Positions 34,005-41,661 of a stretch of 49,959 nt of DNA are shown here, one piece after another. The first letter of the stretch is position 1. Each line of letters opens with the position of its first letter. The DNA is from Nanobdellati archaeon (GTDB lineage: Archaea > EX4484-52 > GLR71): the NCBI GenBank assembly GCA_019429125.1, contig JAHYJO010000011.1:1-49959 (forward strand), read 5' to 3'. The notes under the pieces were generated by a model. The model did no database searches and was not told the origin of the DNA. It saw only the letters and a program-made list of their open reading frames with translations. Both the position numbers and the translations under genes were made by a program.

Positions 34005-34133
34005 CTGTTATCATTATCTGTTATCATTATCTGTTATCATTATCTGTTATCATTATCTGTTATCATTATCTGTTATCATTATCTGTTATCATTATCGGTT
34101 ATCATTATCGGTTATCATTATCTGTTATATTGT
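34005..34133. repeat. 13-base tandem repeat inside the ATP synthase operon
   Basis: CTGTTATCATTAT repeats nine times in succession (starts at 34005, 34018 and so on to 34109; units 8 and 9 have CGG for CTG) and then decays to about 34165. The period is not a multiple of three and the region lies between the subunit F stop and the subunit A start, so it is transcribed but not translated. It forms most of a 225-base gap in an otherwise tight operon. Confidence 0.95.
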
Positions 34134-34188
34134 TGTATCTATTATCATTATCTGTTATTGTTGTATCATAATTTTAACAGCAATATTA

Positions 34189-34500
34189 TCATTCTTTGTT
34201 CCAGACATCTACACCGATTGCTTTTTTTATTTGTTTTCTTAGGCGATCGTCGGATGTTGTCTCTTCACTGACCATAACTGTTACTGGCCTTACCGAACTG
34301 TCAAAATTGTCTTGCAACCGTTGAGGTAACGCTTCAACTGTTGCTTTGTGCATGATAAGGATGCCTATGTTTTTGTTCTTTAGGGCTTCAGACAATTTAG
34401 TTGCGACATCATTATCGTCTGCAACTATTGTGTCTTTAATCCCTGCAAGCTCAAAACCTATGATAAAATCTGGTTTTCCTAAAACTACTATGTCTGGCAT
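34189..34500 (-). CDS. atpF: A-type ATP synthase subunit F
   Basis: This small central-stalk subunit binds subunit D, at 103 aa. It has the CheY-like layout of the family: PDIVVLGKPDFIIGFELAGI at the start, NIGILIMHKATVEALPQ in the middle and a C-terminal helix RLRKQIKKAIGVDVW. ATG 34500 is chosen over the upstream GTG 34509. It lies between subunit C and the 13-base repeat region that precedes subunit A. Confidence 0.93.
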   Translation of the reverse strand: MPDIVVLGKPDFIIGFELAGIKDTIVADDNDVATKLSEALKNKNIGILIMHKATVEALPQRLQDNFDSSVRPVTVMVSEETTSDDRLRKQIKKAIGVDVWNKE

Positions 34501-34530
34501 AAATATCACATGTATTATAATATTACAATA

Positions 34531-35613
34531 TTAAATTATCAAGTTTTCCTCAATGAACTTTTCTGGTAGGTTGAGTGATTTTGAGCGAGATATAAGCTTA
34601 AGGTTTCTTATCTCTACCTCTTTTGCAAGTATGTATCCTAATACTGGCGCTATCGTAAGTGGATGCTTGTGCAATAACAGGAATGCTTTTTTCATTAGTT
34701 TCTTGTCAAGTCCGCGACGGATAACCTTAAGAGATCCTTTTAGAGCTTCATCAATTCCTGATTTAATTTCAACTGAATATGAGGTTTTATTTATTAGGAT
34801 ATCGAGTGCGCCTTCAATGTCTTTTGCAGATGCTGCGGATTCAAGGACAGGTAATGATATGTCTGCAGCAGGGGTTATTAATAGTTGCATGATATCTTTT
34901 TTTTCAAGACCTTCATTTTTCATGATAAGCAATGTGTTGATGTTTAAAATATCTATCTCATTCCTTAAGAATGTCTTGAATTCAGATGCATGTTTTGGAA
35001 GTTTATCAGCTATACACATAAGGTATCTGTAATAGTTTATGTCAAGCCAGTTCTCAACAGATGCCAGAGTTAAGTCATCACCTTTAGGTTTGGGTATTGA
35101 TGATGTTGCGTGGGGTAAAATATTTTGGAACATTGGGTCTTCAACGATGTCAGATATTGTCTTTTTCTTTAGCAAATCTAATAGGTTTTTCTTATTTACG
35201 TTGCAACCAGACATTAATCTTAAAGATATCTCATCTTTGGGTATCTCTGAATTTAGACACCTAAGTATTGTTTTTATGTTTTCTATATCAATCCTTAACA
35301 TATATTTTTGTATCAATTCTTTTGTGTCGCCCTTTGAAAGGTGTATCACTTTCTGAAAACATTTTGAGGCATTATTGTTTAAAGCAACCTCAATTAAGTC
35401 AGCACCTGCGTATCTTACTGCAAACTCATCTATTTGGGCTTTGTATTCACCCTCTTCTAAGAAATGAGATATTTCAGCAGAGGTCATCTTTAACAATCTA
35501 TGATATTGATCTTTGGAAATTAGTTTTGAAGACATGACACGGACTCTTGTATTTAAGTAAGGGTCTCTGTGTAGTTTCAATTTATCTATAGTTATTGTCT
35601 TGTCTTTTTTCAT
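34531..35613 (-). CDS. atpC: A-type ATP synthase subunit C
   Basis: A helical, funnel-shaped subunit (homologue of V-ATPase d) joining the central stalk to the c-ring. The 360-aa protein has the three related helical domains of the family with repeated acidic and leucine-rich segments; YLNTRVRVMSSKLIS near the start and PLTIAPVLGYILAKEVEIRNL near the end are characteristic. An in-frame ATG at 35628 would add five residues; neither start has a strong ribosome binding site, so the exact start is uncertain. The gene follows subunit E closely in the operon. Confidence 0.92.
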   Translation of the reverse strand: MKKDKTITIDKLKLHRDPYLNTRVRVMSSKLISKDQYHRLLKMTSAEISHFLEEGEYKAQIDEFAVRYAGADLIEVALNNNASKCFQKVIHLSKGDTKELIQKYMLRIDIENIKTILRCLNSEIPKDEISLRLMSGCNVNKKNLLDLLKKKTISDIVEDPMFQNILPHATSSIPKPKGDDLTLASVENWLDINYYRYLMCIADKLPKHASEFKTFLRNEIDILNINTLLIMKNEGLEKKDIMQLLITPAADISLPVLESAASAKDIEGALDILINKTSYSVEIKSGIDEALKGSLKVIRRGLDKKLMKKAFLLLHKHPLTIAPVLGYILAKEVEIRNLKLISRSKSLNLPEKFIEENLII

Positions 35614-35650
35614 CTTAACCAAAACCATATATTATATATCTAACATCTAT

Positions 35651-36211
35651 CTAGTTGAAAAGTATATCTGCTACAGATTTCAATGTGTCTTTTCTTATAG
35701 TCTCTAAAAGCAGGTCAAATGAATTGTCAATACGGACAGTACCATCACTATTTTCTATTATGATGCCACCTAACATGTCTTTTTCTGAGACAACCATATC
35801 TTTTGCAAAAGGTTTTACAAGTGACAGGTCATTTTTGTTGACATAGACTCTTTTTGCATCAGGCATCTGTTCCAAAGCTTCATACATAAGTTTTTGTAGC
35901 AGGGTCTTTCTTGTGTCTGCATCAAAATCAGTAATCTTTAATTTAACAGCTGCATAAGTCTTGTCAATTATGTCTTTTTTTGCATCAAGTAATGGTCTCT
36001 TGACCGCAAGACTAGCTGATGCAAGTTCTTTTTTGTCCAATGTTACAATTTGCGCTTCAGTCTTTGCTTTAGCTACATTAATCAATTCTTCTGATTTTTT
36101 CTTTGCGTCAGTAAGAATGACTTCCGCCGTTGCCTTTGTCTCAGCTTCAAGATTTTTTATCCTGTCTTCTACATCTGCTAAAATCTGTCCGGATACGTTC
36201 TCTAAACTCAT
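35651..36211 (-). CDS. atpE: A-type ATP synthase subunit E
   Basis: A peripheral stalk subunit that pairs with subunit H to hold the head still. The 186-aa protein has a long N-terminal coiled-coil helix (ENVSGQILADVEDRIKNLEA and on to about residue 75) and a globular C-terminal domain with KMLGGIIIENSDGTVRIDNSF-like family sequence (KDMLGGIIIENSDG seen near residue 150). ATG 36211 is preceded by AAAGGG; ATG 36220 is a less likely start. It lies between the proteolipid gene and subunit C. Confidence 0.94.
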   Translation of the reverse strand: MSLENVSGQILADVEDRIKNLEAETKATAEVILTDAKKKSEELINVAKAKTEAQIVTLDKKELASASLAVKRPLLDAKKDIIDKTYAAVKLKITDFDADTRKTLLQKLMYEALEQMPDAKRVYVNKNDLSLVKPFAKDMVVSEKDMLGGIIIENSDGTVRIDNSFDLLLETIRKDTLKSVADILFN

Positions 36212-36296
36212 TAAAATCATCCCTTTTAATATTAAAACTAATGATGGTCCTTAAGACCATCAATCAATTGCAAATCTTATACTTATCAATCCGTAA

Positions 36297-36509
36297 TCAA
36301 GCACCAAGAATCATGTACGAAATAACGAAACCAAAAAGCACAATTGTCTCTGGAAGCACAGTCATGATTAGACCTTTTACGAATAAGTCTTCGTTCTCTG
36401 CAATTGCACCGACGGCTGCGGTGCCAATCTCTTTCTCTGCAATAGCTGCTGCAATGGCTGAAAGACCAATCGCGAGCGCTGCTGCAATAGCTGTTATAGG
36501 TTCTACCAT
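36297..36509 (-). CDS. atpK: A-type ATP synthase subunit K (c-ring proteolipid)
   Basis: The ion-carrying rotor subunit, 70 aa, with two membrane helices: ITAIAAALAIGLSAIAAAIAE and LIMTVLPETIVLFGFVIS, joined by the polar loop EIGTAAVGAIAENEDLF. The ion-binding carboxylate is the glutamate of LPETIVLFG in the second helix. It is a single hairpin, not the fused double or triple hairpin of some archaea. The first helix lacks an obvious Q/E sodium-binding set beyond the polar loop, so ion choice (proton or sodium) is not settled. GGTGA precedes ATG 36509. Confidence 0.95.
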   Translation of the reverse strand: MVEPITAIAAALAIGLSAIAAAIAEKEIGTAAVGAIAENEDLFVKGLIMTVLPETIVLFGFVISYMILGA

Positions 36510-36596
36510 ATTTTTCACCATTTTATTTAGTTATTTTTTAAATTAAATTAAATATCATATTTAGTATCTATTTAGTATCTATTTAGTATATATCAC

Positions 36597-38432
36597 TCAA
36601 GCGCGTCTTCCAAACGGCATATACTTCTGACCGCCACCCTGATAAAATTTCATGAAAAATTCTACATAATGAAGTCTCATAGAATGGATGAAAGGAGAGA
36701 GGAAACCAAGGAAGATTGCAATTGAGTGTCCGGCAACAAGGATAATTGTTCCCATAACCAGACCAATTCCACCTGAGCTAAATGCCATGCCTGCCATCTC
36801 GTTAACCACTAATGCCAAGATTGCTGAAGCCAGACCTACTGCCATAAGACGTGAGTAGGATAGTATGTTTGCAACTATTGATGGCAGTTCAAACAGACCT
36901 TTTAGACCTTCACCAATAGTTATCATTATTACTGACACAAGCAGGATTGCCACACCAGCGGTCATGTTCCCTAAAGCTAACAAGACTCCGCCTGCCTGAA
37001 GGAACATCCAGCTTGCTTTTTCAAGGATTGCAGCTTTCAGTCCGTGCGCTTTTAGCATGTTATAAAAACCAATCATAAGACCCATGTTGACATGGACAAT
37101 ACCCATACCTATGGATAAATTAAGAAGAGTTATCGGATGATTGAGCCTGTGAAGTATTGGTGTCATCTCATAACCTAATATATGTTCTGCACCGAAAAAT
37201 TCACCGAAGACGATACCGAATACCGCTGTCATAAATGAGGCGAACATTAATACTGAAAGGACTGATCTTATCTCGTCACCTTTTGCTTTCATACGTATTA
37301 TGAAAAATAATGCTAATGTCAGAAGACCATAACCTAGGTCACCTAACATAAAACCAAAAAATAATGGGAATGTTAAGAACATGAAAAATGTAGGGTCAAT
37401 CTCGCGGTATGATGGACGTGAATATAAGTTAATCAGGAACTCAAACGGTTTTACTCCTTTTGGATTTTTTAGTTCTATTGGTGCACCATCTTCTGCTTTT
37501 CTAGACTTTATATAAATTTTTTCGTCTGTTTTTTTTCTGAGCTCGGATTCCATTGACTTAAAATCTTCTTGTGGAACCCAGCCCTCAATGACGAAAGCAT
37601 TTTTACTTTCTGCAAATCTCAGAGGTGCTTCCCCTACCTCAATGTCACGTGAAAAATTGGATTCGTTGTCTATTATGAAAGATGAATATTTATCACCTAA
37701 AGCATTCATCTCACTTTTTATCTTATTTTTTTCAGCTGTCAGGTGCTCATATTCATCTGAAATCGTTTTTAAGACATTTTCGGATTTCCCTTCAAACTCT
37801 TCCAGACATCTTAAGTTTATCTGAACAAAACCATTGTTTGAAAGAAGAGAGGATGTCGCATCAGTCTTGTCTTTTACCACAAAGAGGGCAATCACTTGTC
37901 TGCCTAAATAGTTAGCATGGAACATCTCTGTGTTTTCTGTAATTAATAATAATTCTTTTTTGAATTTAGATATGTCTATATTTTTGGGCAGATAACCGAC
38001 CTTGTAAGAGAGACTATCATATTGAGTAAACACTTTCCAATCAAGACCTAAACTTGATATAGGTGCTACTATATCTTCTTTTGCTTTAAGGAGTGATAAG
38101 GAATCATTAATATATTTTATCTTGTCTATAGATTCTACAATTTGCACATCTATTTTATTTATCTGTTCAGATATAGCTTTTTGATTTGGTTTGTCAATAG
38201 ATACTACTTTATTGCCTTTACTTTTGATAATGTTCAAATGTTTTTTTATAGAACGAAGTTTGATTATGTCTTCAGAGAGATTAGATGCTTTTTTGGTAGG
38301 TGTACCAATATCTAAAACGGTTTCATCAGAAGGTTTTGTATAATCATCAATGTGTAAAATACCTTTATCATAAAAAAATGAGACAGCTGTAGCCATTATG
38401 CTCTTTGGTCCTGCAACGGTCACTTTGCACAT
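36597..38432 (-). CDS. atpI: A-type ATP synthase subunit I (a-subunit)
   Basis: The stator membrane subunit (homologue of V-ATPase a), 611 aa. The first half is cytoplasmic and helical, with CKVTVAGPKSIMATAVSFFY at the start and EGWVPQEDFKSMESEL near residue 285. The second half has about seven to eight membrane helices from about residue 345 (FFMFLTFPLFFGFMLGDLGY onwards), including LANILSYSRLMAVGLASAI-like ANILSYSRLMAVGLA, which carries the essential arginine, and the end FLSPFIHSMRLHYVEFFMKF. The frame is open to TTG 38450; ATG 38432 is given as the start. It lies between subunits H and K. Confidence 0.95.
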   Translation of the reverse strand: MCKVTVAGPKSIMATAVSFFYDKGILHIDDYTKPSDETVLDIGTPTKKASNLSEDIIKLRSIKKHLNIIKSKGNKVVSIDKPNQKAISEQINKIDVQIVESIDKIKYINDSLSLLKAKEDIVAPISSLGLDWKVFTQYDSLSYKVGYLPKNIDISKFKKELLLITENTEMFHANYLGRQVIALFVVKDKTDATSSLLSNNGFVQINLRCLEEFEGKSENVLKTISDEYEHLTAEKNKIKSEMNALGDKYSSFIIDNESNFSRDIEVGEAPLRFAESKNAFVIEGWVPQEDFKSMESELRKKTDEKIYIKSRKAEDGAPIELKNPKGVKPFEFLINLYSRPSYREIDPTFFMFLTFPLFFGFMLGDLGYGLLTLALFFIIRMKAKGDEIRSVLSVLMFASFMTAVFGIVFGEFFGAEHILGYEMTPILHRLNHPITLLNLSIGMGIVHVNMGLMIGFYNMLKAHGLKAAILEKASWMFLQAGGVLLALGNMTAGVAILLVSVIMITIGEGLKGLFELPSIVANILSYSRLMAVGLASAILALVVNEMAGMAFSSGGIGLVMGTIILVAGHSIAIFLGFLSPFIHSMRLHYVEFFMKFYQGGGQKYMPFGRRA

Positions 38433-38490
38433 CTTTTTTGGTTTAAGCAATTATATCACACACCGATTGTATCATTTATTTTGAGATTAT

Positions 38491-38835
38491 TCAAGCGTTA
38501 TTTTTATTTATTGTATTAAGAAATTCTGAGATTATATAATCTGTTGCTTTTTTAATGTTTTTTTCTGATTTCTTTACAAAAGCAGATGTCTCTTTATTGC
38601 TTATATTAAATGCATTTTCTCTTTTTTCTAAGATAAGTCTTTTTGCGTCATCAAGCATCTGTTTTGAAGTCTCTTCAGCTTCTTCTTTTGCATCATCAAT
38701 CCAGCTTGTTGCCATCTGTCTCGCTTTTGCTAGTGTCTTCTCTTGCTTTTCAGAAGCATCTTTTTCAAGTTGCGACGCTTTCTTCTCAACTTTTTTTATC
38801 TCAAGCAGTATATCTGCATTAGCTGTATCGGACAT
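38491..38835 (-). CDS. atpH: A-type ATP synthase subunit H
   Basis: This peripheral stalk coiled-coil protein forms a heterodimer with subunit E. The 114-aa protein is almost wholly charged helix (EIKKVEKKASQLEKDA, KARQMATSWIDDAKEEAEE, KRLILEKRENAF), with heptad and right-handed hendecad spacing of alanines typical of the family. It is the first gene of the nine-gene ATP synthase operon. ATG 38835 is chosen, with GGTGATG upstream; ATGs at 38844 and 38850 are also in frame. The operon promoter lies about 55 bases upstream. Confidence 0.9.
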   Translation of the reverse strand: MSDTANADILLEIKKVEKKASQLEKDASEKQEKTLAKARQMATSWIDDAKEEAEETSKQMLDDAKRLILEKRENAFNISNKETSAFVKKSEKNIKKATDYIISEFLNTINKNNA

Positions 38836-38885
38836 AAAAATCATCACCAAATATATCTCTCAATTTTTCTTTAGGTGTCCAGAAC

Positions 38886-38895
38886 GTATATATAG
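38886..38895 (-). promoter_or_regulatory. TATA box of the ATP synthase operon
   Basis: CTATATATAC on the minus strand is centred about 55 bases before the first gene, predicting a transcript start near 38864 and a leader of about 30 bases that contains GGTGATG. It is the only clear promoter I see for the nine genes. Confidence 0.55.
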
Positions 38896-38973
38896 GATTA
38901 TGGTATGGACTATAATAGTTATAGGGTAAGGTTAATAAAGATAATCTATATAATCACTATATATCTATATAGA

Positions 38974-38981
38974 TTTATATA
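38974..38981 (+). promoter_or_regulatory. TATA box of the PhoU-like gene
   Basis: TTTATATA is centred 27 bases before TTG 39005, implying a leaderless transcript with a TTG start. The surrounding bases hold several overlapping TATATAGAT copies. Confidence 0.55.
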
Positions 38982-39004
38982 GATTATTTTTGAAATAATG
39001 GTGT

Positions 39005-40024
39005 TTGACAATAGAAACTAGAAAGATACAGGCAACAGGTGGTGGAGGTACATACATACTCTCACTTCCTAAAAAATGGATAAAAAAGTACAATCTTAAG
39101 CGACAGGATGACATTAACATATTTTCTAAAGATGATGGCGCACTTGTGCTTTTGCCTGCGATAAAAAGAGAGAACAAAAATATAATAATAGATGCAGACA
39201 GCATGTCTACAAGATATATCATAAGGCGTATGATTGGCACATACATAAACGGTGCTGACCAGATTAATATAATCGGACCTATCAGTCGGGAAGACAGAAG
39301 ACTTATCAGGTCGGCGGCAAAAGATATGCTCATAGGTGTCGAGATTTCAGAAGATCAAGACAAGATTTCAATACAGTGTATAATAGACATATCAAAATTA
39401 TCGAACAGGAAAATATTTGAAAACGCATACAAAGCAACCAACTGGATGTATATCACTGTGTTTTCTGCGCTTTATGAGAGAGACAGCGAGCTTGCAAAAG
39501 ATGTAATAGAACAAGACAGTGATGTTGACAAGCTGACCATACTTGCCATAAGATTATTGAACCTTGCTGCAAAAGACCCAAGCTTTTCTGAGTGTGTCGA
39601 GATTGCAGGGTGCGACGCATTGAATTACAGGGCACTTATAGACCATATCGAGACTATGGCAGACCATTGCGTAAATATTGCACAGGCAATAACTGATATT
39701 ATAGATAAAGAGATACCGACAGACCTGATAAATAAAATTATTGAAACCTCTAAAAAAGTCAATAAAATATATGCAGAGGTATTCTATGCATTCTGGTATA
39801 GGAAACCTGAACTTGCAAATAAGACTATTGAAGACGCGACAGAAATTGAGACTGGTATGCTATCTATTGAAAACAAAAGCAAGATACTCACAGATAAAAG
39901 GATTACAGACACAGCTGATGTTGTCGGAGCAATTGCTATAATTATAGATAATATAGGATCAATATTACATATATCCAAAAATATAGGTGAGCTTGTGATT
40001 GATATGGAAGAGGAGTGCAAATAG
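39005..40024 (+). CDS. PhoU-like regulator with AbrB/SpoVT N-terminal domain
   Basis: The 339-aa protein combines an N-terminal swapped-hairpin AbrB-type domain (about residues 1-50; TRKIQATGGGGTYILSLPKKWIKK, given here in part as TGGGGTYILSLPKKWIKK) with a helical PhoU-type region from about 110 to 335. Two related three-helix bundles contain IDHIETMADHCVNIAQAITD and DVVGAIAIIIDNIGSILHIS. PhoU proteins control phosphate uptake and bind metal clusters through acidic E/DxxxD motifs. The archaeal AbrB-PhoU fusions are predicted DNA-binding phosphate regulators. No pst transport genes are in the window. It diverges from the ATP synthase operon, and the TTG start fits the TATA position. Confidence 0.88.
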   Translation: MTIETRKIQATGGGGTYILSLPKKWIKKYNLKRQDDINIFSKDDGALVLLPAIKRENKNIIIDADSMSTRYIIRRMIGTYINGADQINIIGPISREDRRLIRSAAKDMLIGVEISEDQDKISIQCIIDISKLSNRKIFENAYKATNWMYITVFSALYERDSELAKDVIEQDSDVDKLTILAIRLLNLAAKDPSFSECVEIAGCDALNYRALIDHIETMADHCVNIAQAITDIIDKEIPTDLINKIIETSKKVNKIYAEVFYAFWYRKPELANKTIEDATEIETGMLSIENKSKILTDKRITDTADVVGAIAIIIDNIGSILHISKNIGELVIDMEEECK

Positions 40025-40045
40025 TCTTAAGTAATATATATTTAT

Positions 40046-40393
40046 CCTAAATTTGACAGTTTTAAAACTATTTCATTCTGAAAACCTATTTGATAGAAGT
40101 CCATTTTTAGCAATTTTTGTAAATTTTAACCCAACTGTCAAATTCATTTGGCTAATTTTGGTGAATTTTTTTAATTTTTAGTCTGAGTTAAATCTGAATT
40201 TCAATATAGATTAAACCATAATAACATATTAACATATTTTAATTGGGGCATATAAACTGTCAACTTGAGTATTGAAAAATAAGTGAAAAAACATAAAAAA
40301 AGCAATCCAGTAATATACTAATGTCTGTCAAATCCAGTATTAAAAAAACGCTAGAAAAATAAAAAAGGTCATAAATGTCAAAATTGGGTTACA
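40046..40393. repeat. Duplicated element, copy 2, with a broken zinc-ribbon gene start
   Basis: This is a diverged copy of 27444-27879. It keeps TTTGACAGTT at 40052, a decayed site TTTGATAG at 40089, and AACTGTCAAA at 40133 and AACTGTCAA at 40255. At 40348 the zinc-ribbon start codon is ACG instead of ATG, and one extra base shifts the frame into a TAA, so the gene is dead. Similarity ends near 40393, after about 15 codons. Confidence 0.82.
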
Positions 40394-40592
40394 CGCAGAT
40401 TTATACTTTATTTTGCGATGATGTTGAAGCATAAAAGAAAAAAAATAATCATAAAATTCACAAAAATAATACCTAAATTTAGACTATCAATTTAGAGTTA
40501 TCCATTATCTATAGCTCTTGTTGTACAATATTTACATTTTGAGACACTTCTTGATTATAAGGATTATATTTATTCGCTTGTATAGGATTTGT
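40394..40592. other. Intergenic remainder, no gene seen
   Basis: This AT-rich DNA lies between the copy-2 element and the end of the membrane protein gene. The longest frame starting with ATG is a 24-residue lysine-rich peptide at about 40423, which I do not consider a gene. Confidence 0.5.
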
Positions 40593-41636
40593 TTAATTTG
40601 AGTTTGTTGAGTTTGGATTGTTTGTATATTTGTCAGAACTTAAAATCTTTTGTTTAGGGTGGAGGCTATACCCTGAAGTTGAATCTTTTTTGTGGGGTTT
40701 AGATTCTGCATTGAATTGACTTGCAATGATTACTATGATGTTTTTCAAGAATAAATTAAGCATCTCTAAAAACATGAATATCGTAAGGAATGTTATGTGA
40801 GGATAGAACTGCTTGAATAATGTCAATATTTTTTGTGTAGAATCTATCGAATCTTTTTGGTTTTCATCAAAAGTTGATAGTTGCATATCAATTGATGATT
40901 TTGCCAGTTTGTCAATTTCTGCCATGCTGCTGTTTATTGCATTGAAACATCTCATTTTTTCGGAGGTTGTAAGGTCTGAGGGGACACTGTAGATACCATA
41001 TAATACTGATGTCTCTATAGCTTCTATCTGCGCATAGTTAGCCTCTTTCTGCTGGTCAGACATCTGCTGCTGTAATGAGTCCATATCAGAGATATCTATA
41101 CCACCCATAGATTGACTCATTGATGACATCTCTTTCTCTGCATAAGAAGGATTTACAACAAGAACCATAAATACTGTAAGAGCTAATGAGATGTTTAAGA
41201 TTGTGAGACCTTTTGAGACCACACCACTTAATATATTATATATTTTGGGTCTTTTTAATTTTTCTTTTTCTTTTCTTATAGATGTCAAGACTTGAAAATA
41301 TGCGATAAAAATACCTAACGAGAATATGATACTTGGTACTGAAAATGAATGAGATATCACGATGATTATTGAAATTAAAGCGGATATTAGAAGTATTGAG
41401 TTATCATGTTTTTCATTATATGCATAGATTGAAAAAAAAGCAAAAGATGTACAGAACATGATTAAAGATAGACCAACTAATAACCAACTTACCCCAATAC
41501 TTGTGCCTGCGAAAATTTCAGAGATAAAACTCATTGGAGATAAGAGTCTGTTGAAAGAAAAACCAGAACCCAACATCAAAATTATGAAAATGACTGAAGA
41601 TACAAAATAAACTATCATGTTATTATTATATTTCAT
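40593..41636 (-). CDS. Hypothetical polytopic membrane protein, 347 aa
   Basis: I do not recognise this protein. It has about six membrane helices: MIVYFVSSVIFIILMLGSGF, SWLLVGLSLIMFCTSFAFFS, LLISALISIIIVISHSF, SIIFSLGIFIAYFQV, LNISLALTVFMVLVV and ITFLTIFMFLEMLNLFL. Between the last two is a roughly 110-residue loop rich in Met, Gln and Ser (MSSMSQSMGGIDISDMDSLQ). The C-terminal 45 residues are polar and cytoplasmic. ATG 41636 lies 26 bases after the stop of the giant surface protein gene, so they are probably one operon. The large loop likely faces outside, next to the surface protein. Confidence 0.72.
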   Translation of the reverse strand: MKYNNNMIVYFVSSVIFIILMLGSGFSFNRLLSPMSFISEIFAGTSIGVSWLLVGLSLIMFCTSFAFFSIYAYNEKHDNSILLISALISIIIVISHSFSVPSIIFSLGIFIAYFQVLTSIRKEKEKLKRPKIYNILSGVVSKGLTILNISLALTVFMVLVVNPSYAEKEMSSMSQSMGGIDISDMDSLQQQMSDQQKEANYAQIEAIETSVLYGIYSVPSDLTTSEKMRCFNAINSSMAEIDKLAKSSIDMQLSTFDENQKDSIDSTQKILTLFKQFYPHITFLTIFMFLEMLNLFLKNIIVIIASQFNAESKPHKKDSTSGYSLHPKQKILSSDKYTNNPNSTNSN

Positions 41637-41661
41637 AATATATCACAATCATTATCTATGA

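Noticed and set aside
34005-34133. Possible CRISPR array
   Set aside because: The 13-base units are directly adjacent with no spacers, so this is a minisatellite.
33766-34242. Plus-strand ORF across the 13-base repeat (tyrosine/histidine/leucine repeats)
   Set aside because: It arises from reading the minisatellite and the antisense of subunit A; no start signal and no credible protein.
39453-39635. Minus-strand ORF inside the PhoU-like gene
   Set aside because: It overlaps a conserved gene fully and has no family resemblance.
40423-40497. 24-residue lysine-rich peptide after the second copy of the repeat element
   Set aside because: Too short, AT-driven composition, no ribosome binding site.
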